NCBI RefSeq assembly: GCF_019711615.1
Contig: NZ_JAIGNS010000002.1
Span: 545,501-609,500, forward strand
Direction of reading: 5' to 3'
Length of the DNA: 64,000 bases
DNA from: Qipengyuania intermedia
GTDB lineage: Bacteria; Pseudomonadota; Alphaproteobacteria; Sphingomonadales; Sphingomonadaceae
In this document: in pieces, positions 9,537 to 18,390 of the stretch
Position numbering within the stretch: the first letter of the stretch is position 1
Layout: each line of letters opens with the position of its first letter
The notes under the pieces: generated by a model
What the model saw: only the letters and a program-made list of their open reading frames with translations
Database searches by the model: none
What the model was told of the DNA's origin: nothing
Position numbers and translations under genes: made by a program

Positions 9537-11119
9537 GTGTCGGTCTCCAGAATGATGGCGGCGAAGGGGGGAAGGACGGTGGGCTCTGCGCCGTTGATCG
9601 CGAGCAATGTGCGGCCTTCGCAATCTTCGCAACGTACCGGCTTGCTGCCGAAATTAAAGCGGCAGCGCAGGCGCTGGCCGCCGGCTTCGCGGACCAGTTC
9701 CAGCAGGTCGCCGTCGTGATTGCATTCGGTGACGCGTCCGTGGTGGAGCGCGGGATTCGCCTTGCGCAGGGCAATCGCCTGCTTGGTGAATTCGAGCAAG
9801 GAGTTGGCATCGCCCTGCTGTGCAGCGACCGAACGGGGACGGTTGTCGTCGCCAACCGGGAGCCATGGCGCGGTACTGCCGAAGCCGGCACATTCGCTAT
9901 CGTCCCATGGCATGGGGGTACGCGCACCGTCTCGGCTCAGCGTCAGCGGCCAGTTCGCGATTGCCTCGGGATCGTGCAACTGGTCGAACGGGATGTCGAC
10001 CTGCGTGAGGCCGAGTTCCTCGCCGTAATACAGGATCGCATTGCCGCGCAGGCTCATCAGCAGCAGCGCCTTGAGGCGCGCGAAGGCCTGGCGATCTTCC
10101 GGCTTGCACCAGCGGCTGAGCGCACGGGGCGCGTCGTGATTTTCGAACGCCCAGCTCGGCCAGCCGACGCCCGGCTCCTCCGGCCATTCGGCGAGGGCGG
10201 AACAGACCAGCTGCGGCGTCAGTGCCTCGGCGTAGAGGAAATTGAATCCGTAGGCAGAATTGAGGTGCGCTTCGCCTTCGGTGAAGGCTTTCATCTCGCG
10301 TACGGCATCGTCGCCGCCGACTTCGGCCACGGTGAAGATGCCGTCGAATTCGTCTGTCAGCGCGCGGATGCGCTCGATGAATGCAGGGATGTCCGCATGG
10401 CTCTGGTTGTAGGTCTTGAGCTGGAAATCGAACGGCCGGGTGCGCTGCTTGTCGGTCGGCGGGGCGGGCGGATTGTCGCGCAATTGCGGGTCGTGCATCG
10501 CGAAGTTGAGTGCGTCGATACGGAAGCCGTCCACACCGCGCTCAAGCCAGAATCGCATCACATCGAGAACGGCCTGCTGCGCTTCGCGGTTATGCAGGTT
10601 GAGCTGCGGCTGGCTGGAAAGGAAATTGTGCAGGTAATATTGCCCGCGCCGCGCGTCCCATGTCCACGCCGGACCGCCGAAGACCGACTGCCAGTTCGAC
10701 GGCGGCGAGCCGTCGGGCTTGGCATCGGCCCAGACATACCAGTCGGCCTTGGGATTATCGCGGCTCGATCGGCTTTCGGCGAACCATTCATGGTCGTCCG
10801 AGGTGTGCGAATAGACCTGGTCGATCAGTACCTTGAGGCCGAGCTCATGGGACCGGGCGATAACCGCATCGAAGTCTTCCAGAGTACCGAAGATCGGGTC
10901 GACATCGCAGTAGTCCGAAACGTCGTAGCCGAAATCCTTCATCGGCGATTTGAAGAAAGGCGAAATCCAGATTGCATCCGCGCCGAGTTCGGCAATGTGC
11001 GGCAACCGCCGGGTGATACCGGGCAGGTCGCCGATGCCGTCACCGTTGGAATCCATGAAGCTGCGCGGATAGATCTGGTAGATCACCGCGCCCTTCCACC
11101 AAGGCAGGTTGTCGCTCAT
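9533..11119 (-). CDS. GH13 alpha-glucosidase
   Basis: This 528-residue GH13 enzyme belongs to the oligo-1,6-glucosidase/alpha-glucosidase group. It has the catalytic triad in canonical contexts: nucleophile Asp202 in GFRIDALNF, acid/base Glu266 in FTVAEVGG and Asp329 in FENHDAPR. The N-terminus WWKGAVIYQIYPRSF and the calcium-loop-like DSNGDGIGDL are typical of exo-acting alpha-glucosidases. No signal peptide is seen, so it is probably cytoplasmic and completes hydrolysis of imported oligosaccharides. The start at 11119 overlaps the upstream amylase stop by ATGA. Its stop overlaps the GH97 start likewise. Confidence 0.95.
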   Translation of the reverse strand: MSDNLPWWKGAVIYQIYPRSFMDSNGDGIGDLPGITRRLPHIAELGADAIWISPFFKSPMKDFGYDVSDYCDVDPIFGTLEDFDAVIARSHELGLKVLIDQVYSHTSDDHEWFAESRSSRDNPKADWYVWADAKPDGSPPSNWQSVFGGPAWTWDARRGQYYLHNFLSSQPQLNLHNREAQQAVLDVMRFWLERGVDGFRIDALNFAMHDPQLRDNPPAPPTDKQRTRPFDFQLKTYNQSHADIPAFIERIRALTDEFDGIFTVAEVGGDDAVREMKAFTEGEAHLNSAYGFNFLYAEALTPQLVCSALAEWPEEPGVGWPSWAFENHDAPRALSRWCKPEDRQAFARLKALLLMSLRGNAILYYGEELGLTQVDIPFDQLHDPEAIANWPLTLSRDGARTPMPWDDSECAGFGSTAPWLPVGDDNRPRSVAAQQGDANSLLEFTKQAIALRKANPALHHGRVTECNHDGDLLELVREAGGQRLRCRFNFGSKPVRCEDCEGRTLLAINGAEPTVLPPFAAIILETDT

Positions 11120-12957
11120 TCGGCGGTCTCCGAAACGCGGCACACGGCCCAGCCGAAGGCGGGAAGGGTAAAGGCGGCGCTGCCCGGCGCGGTTACCGCT
11201 GCCGGGCAGGATCCTGCAAGCGTAACGAGGCGGCGGGCATCGTAGCCGAGCATCACATTGGCGCTGCGCTGGGCGCCGGTGGTATTGAACACGGCGAGAT
11301 ATTCCGTCCCGTCGTCCGGATCGAACCTGCTGACGGCGAAAATGCCCGGCTCCTGCTCGTAATGGCGCACTTCCTGGCGGCCGCGGGTGAGGGCGGGGTG
11401 CGCGCGCCGGATGGCGGAGAATTCCGCGATCAGGCGGAACAGCGGATGGCTCTCGTCGAAATTGCTATCGGCAGTGGTCGCGTCCGTGCCGATCAGGTTG
11501 TTGTCATTGTAGACCGCGGTGCGCGAAGGGAACATGTCCTCGCGCGCAAGCTGGTCGTTGCCGTCGCCGACGAAGCCCTGCTCGTCACCGTAATAGATCA
11601 CCGGGCTGCCGCGCAGGCTCAGCATCATCGCGTGGCCCAGCATGACGCGCTTCAGCAGTTCGTCCTGCGAGATATCGGGCTTGTCCCATTTGATGAGCGT
11701 CGAGAAGCGGCCCATGTCGTGGTTGCCGAGGAAGGTGGGCAGCTTGCCCGCGGTCTCCTCGCCGCCTTCGTACAACACGTCGCCGTCGAACATATGCGCC
11801 AGGACGACCGTTCCCTTGTCCCGCCCGAGCAGTTCGCGCATCGCTGCCTGGAAAGCGAAGTCGAGCACGGCGGGCAGTTTGTCGCGGCGCGTATATTCGG
11901 CGATGTATCCGTTTTCCGGGATATCCTTGTAGACCTCACCGAACATGTGGAAGTTCGGGATGCCGTTCTCTTTCGCCACGGCTTCGAGAGCGGGCACGAA
12001 CTCCTGCCAGAAACCGGGATCGACATGGCGCGCGGTGTCGATGCGGAAGCCGTCGACGCCGGTGTTGCGCACCCAGTCGCCGAAAATCTCGATCATGCCG
12101 GCGCGCACGCGCGGGTGTTCGGTAAACAGGTCGTCGAGGCCCGAGAAATCGCCGAACCGGCTGTCTTCGCCCGTGAACGAGCTGTTGCCGCGGTTGTGGT
12201 AATAGATCGGCTCGTTGAGCCAGGCGGGGACCTTCACGTCCTTTTCCGCCTCGGGCACGACCGGGATGTAGGCGTAGTTCGGATCAGTCAGCTTGGCGAA
12301 ATTCTCTTCGCTCCTGTCGCTATCGCCCATGAAGCCTTCGTTGATGCGCGCACCATCGGGGCCGCCGCGCGTCGAATAGGGATAGTCCCCCTTGCTGCGG
12401 TATTCGAAATTGGTCGCATCGCCATCGGCATAGGTGATGACGTCGGCCGTGTGGTTGGTGATGATGTCCATGTAGACCTTCATCCCGCGCGCATGGGCGG
12501 CATCGACGAATGCCTTGAATTCCTCGCGCGTGCCGAAATGGCCGTCGGGGCGGGTGAAATCGGTGACCCAGTAACCGTGGTATCCCGCGCTTTCGTCACC
12601 CGGAGGGCCTTGCACCGGCTTGTTCTGGAAGATCGGCGCGAACCAGATGGCAGTGACACCCAGCTTCTCCAGATAGTCGAGCCGGTCGGTCAGCCCTTTA
12701 AGGTCGCCGCCATGGAAAAAGCCCTTGGCCGTGGGGTCGTAACCCGTCTGCAGCCGGTCGCCTGTGAAATCGCCACGATCATTCGTCGGATCGCCGTTCT
12801 CGAACCGGTCGGGCAGGACGAAATAGACGATTTCCTCGCTCGGCAGGCGGTCCCTGAAATTCACTTCCGGCCCGCTAGAAATGGCAGCAGGCGGGGTCTG
12901 CGCCGTTGCACAGGCCGCGAGGCCCAGGGCCAGGAGGGGAAGGGACTTGCGGATCAT
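11116..12957 (-). CDS. GH13 alpha-amylase family lipoprotein
   Basis: This 613-residue GH13 enzyme is predicted to be membrane-anchored: the signal peptide ends in LAAC with Cys16. Catalytic residues are Asp307 (GVDGFRIDTARH), Glu341 (MFGEVY) and Asp414 (FLGNHDMGRF), with the conserved barrel strand motif VYMDIITNHT at 161-170. It probably cuts long maltodextrin or starch fragments at the outer membrane or in the periplasm. The C-terminal region after about 530 is the beta-sandwich domain C. ATGA overlaps join it to the halogenase upstream and the alpha-glucosidase downstream. Confidence 0.94.
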   Translation of the reverse strand: MIRKSLPLLALGLAACATAQTPPAAISSGPEVNFRDRLPSEEIVYFVLPDRFENGDPTNDRGDFTGDRLQTGYDPTAKGFFHGGDLKGLTDRLDYLEKLGVTAIWFAPIFQNKPVQGPPGDESAGYHGYWVTDFTRPDGHFGTREEFKAFVDAAHARGMKVYMDIITNHTADVITYADGDATNFEYRSKGDYPYSTRGGPDGARINEGFMGDSDRSEENFAKLTDPNYAYIPVVPEAEKDVKVPAWLNEPIYYHNRGNSSFTGEDSRFGDFSGLDDLFTEHPRVRAGMIEIFGDWVRNTGVDGFRIDTARHVDPGFWQEFVPALEAVAKENGIPNFHMFGEVYKDIPENGYIAEYTRRDKLPAVLDFAFQAAMRELLGRDKGTVVLAHMFDGDVLYEGGEETAGKLPTFLGNHDMGRFSTLIKWDKPDISQDELLKRVMLGHAMMLSLRGSPVIYYGDEQGFVGDGNDQLAREDMFPSRTAVYNDNNLIGTDATTADSNFDESHPLFRLIAEFSAIRRAHPALTRGRQEVRHYEQEPGIFAVSRFDPDDGTEYLAVFNTTGAQRSANVMLGYDARRLVTLAGSCPAAVTAPGSAAFTLPAFGWAVCRVSETAE

Positions 12958-14471
12958 GCGGGGACTTCCTGCTGGGGAGAGGCGTTGATGAATTGCTGCA
13001 CGAAATCGAGATGCCGGGGCATCTGCTTCACCTCTTCGATGAGAGCGAATTCCGTGCCGTCGAGGAGCTGGCGCAGTTCCTCTTCTGCGAGCGTGTCGGC
13101 GATCGGGTTGTAGCCCCTCGCTTCCACGCCCTGTCCGACGAGCACCTGGAACCAGCCCACTTCGGTGAACAGTTCCTCGTGCTCGCGGTGAATGAAACCG
13201 GAGGCCCGCCAGTTTTCCAGCTTGGCCTCCAGCGTGTCCGGCAATTCCATGTGCCGGACTGCGTCCCAGAAGGGCTCTCCCTCACGTTCGTTGGCCGTGT
13301 AGTGAAGGACGAGAAAATCGCGGATGCGGGTCCATTCGAAGTCGGCCTGGTCGTTGAACCAGTCGACGATGGCCGGATCGGGCCGGCCGGCGGGGAGGAC
13401 CGACAGGAACCTGCTGATCGCGCTCTGGATGAGGTGGATGCTGGTCGATTCCAGCGGCTCCATGAAACCGGCTGCCAGGCCGAGCGCAAGGCAATTGCCC
13501 TGCCAGTGGCGGCGGCGCTTGCCGGTGGTGAAGCGGATGGGGCGCGGATCGCCCAGCGGTTCGCCATCGAGGTGGGCGAGCAGGGTCGCGGCAACTTCGT
13601 CGTCCGACAGGTGCGCCGAGGAATAGACCATGCCGTTGCCGATGCGGTGCTGCAGCGGGATGCGCCACTGCCAGCCCGCCTTGCGCGCACTGGACCGTGT
13701 ATAGGGTGTGAAATCGCCGCCATTGGCACATGGGACGGCCATGGCGCGGTCGCAGGGCAGGTAATGCGTCCAGTCGTCGAAGCCTGCATCCAGGGCCTGT
13801 TCGATCAGCAGGCCGCGAAAACCGGTACAGTCGATGAAGAAATCGCCCTCGATGCGCTCTCCTCCCTTGAGCGAGAGGGCGGCGATGGTGCCGGTATCGC
13901 CGTGCTGTTCGACCTGCGCAATCATGCCTTCCTTGCGCTCGACCCCGCGGGCTTCCGAGAAGCGCCGGAGGTAGGCGGCATAGAGCCCGGCATCGAAATG
14001 GTAGGCATAGGGCATTTCGGGCGACTGGGGCGTGCGGCGTCCGCGCTGCATGCGCATGGTGCGCGCAGCCAATTCGTTGAGCGAATAGCGGATCAGCGGT
14101 TTGGCCAGGCCGAGCTTTGCGGCGCGCAGCCAGTAGTGCTGGAAGGGGAGCAGTCCGACGCCGCGGCCGATGTTGCCGAACGCGTGCATGTAGCTTTCGC
14201 CCTCGCGCCGCCAGCCGTCGAATTCGATGCCGAGCTTGAAGCTGCCCTTGGTTTCACGGACGAATTCCGCCTCGTCGATGCCGAGTGCGCCGTTGAACAG
14301 ATGGATCTGCGGGATCGTTGCCTCGCCGACGCCGACCGTGCCGATTGCATCGCTTTCGACAAGCGTGATCGAGGTCCCGGGCGGAGCGAAACGGACAAGG
14401 GCCGCCGCTGCCATCCAGCCGGCGGTTCCGCCCCCGGCAATTACGTATCGTTGAATGGTGTCCTGGGTCAT
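12954..14471 (-). CDS. Flavin-dependent tryptophan-type halogenase (locus copy 2)
   Basis: This 505-residue family member carries GGGTAGW (13-19), the catalytic lysine Lys79 in FKLGIEF, the GWQWRIP signature and FMEPLEST with the expected catalytic glutamate. All core catalytic features are intact, so it is not a decayed copy. It is the first gene after the TonB receptor, separated by 113 bp that hold a strong hairpin, and its stop overlaps the amylase start by ATGA. It differs clearly from the second copy at 6007-7503 along the whole length, so the two are old paralogues with possibly different substrates, not a recent duplication. Confidence 0.9.
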   Translation of the reverse strand: MTQDTIQRYVIAGGGTAGWMAAAALVRFAPPGTSITLVESDAIGTVGVGEATIPQIHLFNGALGIDEAEFVRETKGSFKLGIEFDGWRREGESYMHAFGNIGRGVGLLPFQHYWLRAAKLGLAKPLIRYSLNELAARTMRMQRGRRTPQSPEMPYAYHFDAGLYAAYLRRFSEARGVERKEGMIAQVEQHGDTGTIAALSLKGGERIEGDFFIDCTGFRGLLIEQALDAGFDDWTHYLPCDRAMAVPCANGGDFTPYTRSSARKAGWQWRIPLQHRIGNGMVYSSAHLSDDEVAATLLAHLDGEPLGDPRPIRFTTGKRRRHWQGNCLALGLAAGFMEPLESTSIHLIQSAISRFLSVLPAGRPDPAIVDWFNDQADFEWTRIRDFLVLHYTANEREGEPFWDAVRHMELPDTLEAKLENWRASGFIHREHEELFTEVGWFQVLVGQGVEARGYNPIADTLAEEELRQLLDGTEFALIEEVKQMPRHLDFVQQFINASPQQEVPA

Positions 14472-14488
14472 GGCTCTGGGCTCCCGTC

Positions 14489-14529
14489 ACGCCGGATGCG
14501 CGGCTATAGCATGGCAGCGCATCCGGCGT
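14489..14529 (-). other. Intercistronic 13-bp stem-loop, REP-like
   Basis: ACGCCGGATGCGC (14489-14501) is the exact reverse complement of 14517-14529, with a 15-base loop containing GCTATAGC. It lies between the receptor stop and the halogenase start and has no T-tract on the transcribed strand. Such stem-loops between cistrons commonly stabilise the upstream mRNA or lower downstream expression. The arm resembles enterobacterial REP sequence, but that likeness may be chance. Confidence 0.65.
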
Positions 14530-14584
14530 ATCGGGGACGGGGCAGTCGGGAGGAGATGGTGACCGCCCCGCCGTCGATAGCCGA

Positions 14585-17392
14585 TCAGAACTTGTAGGAA
14601 ACGCCGACCAGGTAGGTCCGACCGTATTCCTCGTAGTCGATCACGAACTCGCGATTGCCATCGGTATAGTTGATGAACGGCTCGTCCGTCAGGTTGAGCG
14701 CCTGCAGGGTAAAGGCGAGACCGTCGAGCGACGAGCCTTCCTGGAAACGATAGCCGATCTGAGCATCGAAGATCGATTCCGCATAGGTCTGGCGGAACGA
14801 GCGGCTGGCCGAGATGCCGATGAATTCGGCAAGGAAGCCGGTCCGATAACGGTGGCTGACACGCGCTTCGAAACCGCTGTTTTCATAGTATGCGGTCGAG
14901 TTGACCACCCACTTCGACAGGCCGGGCGTGTCGACATTGAACGTTTCGCCATTGGACAGGGTCACATCGAGCTTGCTGTCGGTGTAGGACGCGCTGGACT
15001 GGACGCCGAAGCCGGGCAGGAAACCGGTCATGTCGCCCAGCGGGAGGGCGATGCTGCCTTCCACGCCGAAGATGTAGCCTTCTGCGCCATTGTCCGGACC
15101 ACCCACCAGGCCCAGCGTCTGGTTGCCGGTGGCAGCGAATGCAATCTGCTGGGTCGGCGTCAGCGTCGGGACGAGGTAGGAGAAGTCGCGCACGACCGGA
15201 GCGTTCGGGTTCACGAAATCGTCCAGCCACTTGTAGTATGTCGCCAGCGCCAGATAGCCTTCGCCGCCGAAATACCATTCGAACGACGCGTCGATGCCGT
15301 CTGCGACATAGGGACGCAGTTGCGGGTTGCCGCCGCCACCGCTGAAGATCGAGTTGAACCCGTCGGTCGGCGGCTGGTTGGCGATGCTGGCGTTATACGA
15401 CGCGTTCAGCTGGTCCATGCGCGGACGGGCCAGGGTACGGGCTGCACCGAGACGCAGCTTGATGTCCGGCGTGATTTCGAAGTTGAACGTCGCGCTGGGC
15501 AGGACGTGGGCATATTCGTCGCCGCCCTCCACGGGGACGAGAGCAGCGCCGATACCGCCATTCGACTGGAAGCCGTCCGAACTCTGGTCGGTGAAGACCA
15601 GCTGCACGCCGATATTGCCTTCGACCGGGATGGACCCGAGCGAGCCTTCGAGGTCGGCACGGAGCCAACCGTTCCAGACCTTCTCGTTGACGGACCAGTC
15701 GCCCGGGAACGGCAGGCTGGAGCTCTGCACGTCGGTCAGGAGGTAGGTGCCGTTGTTGATCAGGACGAAGGGATCGTAAGCAACCTGCGGACCGAAGCCG
15801 AGGAAGTCGAGGCTGGCGATCGGGGTCAGCAGCGCATCGCTCGGGATCGGCAGGCGGGTTACCGCGCCGTCGGCGGCGTAGGCAGAGGGTCCGCCGGCCA
15901 GGCTGAGGAAGTTTTGCACGATGTCACGCGACTTGGTGCGATCGTCGAAGGCGACGCCGGCAACCAGGTTTTTGACCCAGCCGCTGTCGACCTTGCCGAC
16001 TACTTCCGCGCGGGCCGACCACAGTTCGTCGTCGGTCGAGGTGTCGTTGATGAAGCCTGCCTGCACGATGCCGTCGGCACCCCAGCCACGCGGGTCGGTC
16101 AGCTGGATGAGGCTGGTGTCCGAATAGTCGATCGTGTTGTTGAAGTTGAACGGAAAACCGCTCGACGGGCGGGTGTAGGTCACCGTGTCCGACGGACCGG
16201 AAGCATTGGCCGCGTAGGTCAGGCCCGAGTAGCTTTCGATCTGCTGCAGGCGGCGGTCCGAGCTCGAGTAGGAGACGTCGAAATTGAGGAGGACGTCGTC
16301 GTTCTCGTACTTGGTGTTCCAGCCGGCAGCGAAGGTTTCGGTGTCCTTGCGGTCGTAATCGTTGCGGACCACGGGCTGGACGCCGGTGAAGGTCACGCTG
16401 TTCGGGAAATCGCCGCCGCTGTTGTCGGCGATGGTCGCGCCCGAACCCCAGCCCGGGTTGAGCGGGAACTCGATGCCGCGCTGCGGGATACGCTCGCGAT
16501 AGTCGGCGTAGAAGATGTCGATCGTGGTGTTCCACTCGAGGCTCGGCTCCCATTCGAGGGTGCCGAACACGCCGAGGCGGTCGAGGTCGACCGACTTGGC
16601 GAAGGGCTTCATGCCGCCAAGCACCGTGTAACCGGCGTCGTTGGGATAGCCCCAGGCGTTGAACTTCTTCACCTGGCTCGGGCTCGACTGATAGGCAACG
16701 CCGACCGCGAGGCCGAGCGTGTCGTCGGCGAACTGGTCGACATAGGTGCCGGTTGCGCGATAGCCCCAGCCCTTCACGTCGGGGTTGAGCGAGCCGTCTT
16801 CGTTGAATTCGAGGCGACCCGAGAGCGAGACGATGCGCTCACCCTTGGCGAGCGGGCGGATGGTGCGAAGGTCGACTGTACCGGCGAGGCCCTGGCCGAT
16901 GAGACCGGCGTAAGGCACCTTGTAGATGACGCCCTGGTCGATGAGTTCGGCCGGGTACTGGTCGTATTCGACGGCGCGGTTGTCGCCCGAGGACACAAGC
17001 TGGCGGCCGTTCAGCAGCGAGGTCGAATAATCGGGACCGAGGCCGCGGATCGAGAGGCTCTGCGCACGGCCGTCGATACGCTGGACGGCGAGGCCGGGCA
17101 GGCGGCCCAGCGTTTCGGCGATCGAGACGTCTGGCAGCTTGCCGATGTCTTCCGAGCTGAATGCTTCGGCGATAACCGGCGCGTCGCGCTTCAGGTTGAT
17201 CGCGGTTTCAAGCGCCTGGCGGTAGCCTTCGACGACTATGATGTTGTCTTCGCCCGGCTCTTCCTGCGAGGCGGTTTCATCGCCCGGTTCGACCGAGGCT
17301 TCCTGCGCCATTGCAGGCGTAGCGACTGCGGCCAGTGCGATGGTGACGGCGCCGGCGCTGATGCCCCCGACGAGCTTGGAACGAAATGCCAT
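14585..17392 (-). CDS. TonB-dependent outer-membrane receptor, maltodextrin locus
   Basis: This is a 935-residue TonB-dependent receptor of the Xanthomonas/Caulobacter carbohydrate type. It has a signal peptide ending around AMAQ, a short acidic linker, a plug domain (about 50-190, with DNIIVVEGYRQALETA, the ALETAINLKRDAP segment and SLSIRGLGPDYSTSLLNG), then a 22-strand barrel ending in an aromatic-rich YLVGVSYKF. It would import oligosaccharides using TonB energy. The ATG at 17392 is preceded on the coding strand by AGGGAGAG; an in-frame upstream extension is not needed. Neighbouring amylases and the LacI gene indicate a maltodextrin-like ligand, comparable with Caulobacter MalA. The leader contains a candidate LacI operator and two small hairpins. 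Confidence 0.93.
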   Translation of the reverse strand: MAFRSKLVGGISAGAVTIALAAVATPAMAQEASVEPGDETASQEEPGEDNIIVVEGYRQALETAINLKRDAPVIAEAFSSEDIGKLPDVSIAETLGRLPGLAVQRIDGRAQSLSIRGLGPDYSTSLLNGRQLVSSGDNRAVEYDQYPAELIDQGVIYKVPYAGLIGQGLAGTVDLRTIRPLAKGERIVSLSGRLEFNEDGSLNPDVKGWGYRATGTYVDQFADDTLGLAVGVAYQSSPSQVKKFNAWGYPNDAGYTVLGGMKPFAKSVDLDRLGVFGTLEWEPSLEWNTTIDIFYADYRERIPQRGIEFPLNPGWGSGATIADNSGGDFPNSVTFTGVQPVVRNDYDRKDTETFAAGWNTKYENDDVLLNFDVSYSSSDRRLQQIESYSGLTYAANASGPSDTVTYTRPSSGFPFNFNNTIDYSDTSLIQLTDPRGWGADGIVQAGFINDTSTDDELWSARAEVVGKVDSGWVKNLVAGVAFDDRTKSRDIVQNFLSLAGGPSAYAADGAVTRLPIPSDALLTPIASLDFLGFGPQVAYDPFVLINNGTYLLTDVQSSSLPFPGDWSVNEKVWNGWLRADLEGSLGSIPVEGNIGVQLVFTDQSSDGFQSNGGIGAALVPVEGGDEYAHVLPSATFNFEITPDIKLRLGAARTLARPRMDQLNASYNASIANQPPTDGFNSIFSGGGGNPQLRPYVADGIDASFEWYFGGEGYLALATYYKWLDDFVNPNAPVVRDFSYLVPTLTPTQQIAFAATGNQTLGLVGGPDNGAEGYIFGVEGSIALPLGDMTGFLPGFGVQSSASYTDSKLDVTLSNGETFNVDTPGLSKWVVNSTAYYENSGFEARVSHRYRTGFLAEFIGISASRSFRQTYAESIFDAQIGYRFQEGSSLDGLAFTLQALNLTDEPFINYTDGNREFVIDYEEYGRTYLVGVSYKF

Positions 17393-17512
17393 AATCGTGC
17401 TCTCCCTGATGGCCGGTCCTGTTATCTTTTGGACCGACTCGATACCCCACAGGCGGCGGAAACTCGCCCGTATGTCGTCCTGAATACGGGTCAGGAGGCG
17501 GGCTCCGGAAGA

Positions 17513-17528
17513 CAGCATACGTATACGC
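17513..17528 (-). promoter_or_regulatory. Candidate LacI operator upstream of the TonB receptor
   Basis: This imperfect palindrome has core ATACGTAT (17517-17524) and overlaps CGTATACG (17520-17527). The same CGTATACG octamer occurs before the MFS gene at 19436-19443. It lies about 120 bases upstream of the receptor start codon. Assignment to the LacI protein encoded between the two sites is an inference. Confidence 0.45.
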
Positions 17529-17580
17529 AACCGGTTCGCACGGAGCTGAGTCGCGCAAATGTCACACAGTTCGAGGCCGG

Positions 17581-18273
17581 TCAGTCGAGAAACAGATTGA
17601 GCGTTAGGCGGCCGAGTTTCGGATCCGGATCGGGCATGAAATCCGGCTTTAAATCAGCGCAGTGAAGCGTGTTTCCGCGATAGATGACTATGGAATTAAA
17701 TGTGTCGGAGACGCGGTGGATCTGCTCGAAGATCTCGGTGTCGCCGGATATGTAGGCGGGACCCGGAAGGCCATATTCGGCAATCGCGGCTTCGAGTTCC
17801 AAGCGGTAGGTATCGAACCGCTCGCCATCGACACTTTCGAAGCCGGTAGCCCGCTGGCGGTAGAAGGCAGTCCCGCCGCGATGGGCCTTGTCCAAGTAAA
17901 GGAGAACCGCGAGCCGTTCCCGCTCGGTGCCGTCGAAATGCGGCAGGCGCTGGATTGGTGCCAGCTGTCCAGGCTTATGCGTTACGAGAGACAGGTAGCA
18001 TTCGCGGAACCGCGGCTGGCGGTTCAGTTGAAAGACTTCGATCAGGTGGTCCCGCAGCGGCTCGACCAGAGGCATGGCGATCTTTTCGGAGACGGCGGCG
18101 CGGATGCCGGGATAGAATAGTCCGTGGGTCCCGAACCGGTGTCGCGCGGCGATCTCCACCACCGCATCGGCATCCACCAGCGCCTCGGACACGGCAACGA
18201 CTGGCTGCGCTTCGAGGCCGAATGTGTCGGTCGAGAGCGCGGCACGGGGCGAAAGGGCGAGGGGGCTTTCCAT
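17581..18273 (-). CDS. DUF6445-like protein, possible Fe(II)/2-oxoglutarate oxygenase fold
   Basis: This 230-residue cytoplasmic protein matches what I recall of DUF6445, a family often found beside tryptophan-type halogenases and TonB receptors. A facial-triad-like pattern is visible: His112-x-Asp114 in LPHFDGTE, distal His204 in GNTLHCADL, and Arg222 in GRLTLNLFL, as in Fe(II)/2-oxoglutarate dioxygenases. The intervening LAVLLYLDKAHRGGTAFY resembles the double-stranded helix core of prolyl hydroxylases. Substrate and activity are unknown. It is divergent from the LacI gene and is followed by 188 bp before the receptor, so it probably has its own promoter. The family name is from memory. Confidence 0.7.
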   Translation of the reverse strand: MESPLALSPRAALSTDTFGLEAQPVVAVSEALVDADAVVEIAARHRFGTHGLFYPGIRAAVSEKIAMPLVEPLRDHLIEVFQLNRQPRFRECYLSLVTHKPGQLAPIQRLPHFDGTERERLAVLLYLDKAHRGGTAFYRQRATGFESVDGERFDTYRLELEAAIAEYGLPGPAYISGDTEIFEQIHRVSDTFNSIVIYRGNTLHCADLKPDFMPDPDPKLGRLTLNLFLD

Positions 18274-18361
18274 CGTGAACTAGCCCCATACCGCGTTTTT
18301 ATTCGCTTTGAAGGGTCTGCAACTTTGCATGATCGCTTCGCCGCGCTTATGGTCCTGCCGT

Positions 18362-18379
18362 GGACCGGTATTCCGGTCC
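18362..18379 (+). promoter_or_regulatory. Inverted repeat in the LacI gene leader
   Basis: GGACCGG (18362-18368) and CCGGTCC (18373-18379) form a perfect inverted repeat with a 4-base centre, immediately before the GGAGGAGAGAG ribosome-binding site of the LacI gene. It may be an autoregulatory operator or an RNA hairpin that limits translation. It does not share the CGTATACG core of the other candidate sites. Confidence 0.4.
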
Positions 18380-18390
18380 GGAGGAGAGAG

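Noticed and set aside
14852-17665. A 937-codon open frame antisense to the TonB receptor, with similar long antisense frames over ftsZ (38-1774) and GH97 (8163-9719)
   Set aside because: High G+C with strong third-position G/C preference keeps one antisense frame free of stops. The products are low-complexity and have no recognisable domains, while the opposite strand encodes complete known families.
17467-18373. GTATTC shared by the receptor leader hairpin, the LacI leader palindrome and the MFS operator as a common motif
   Set aside because: Six bases over about 2 kb are expected by chance, and the surrounding symmetry differs between sites.
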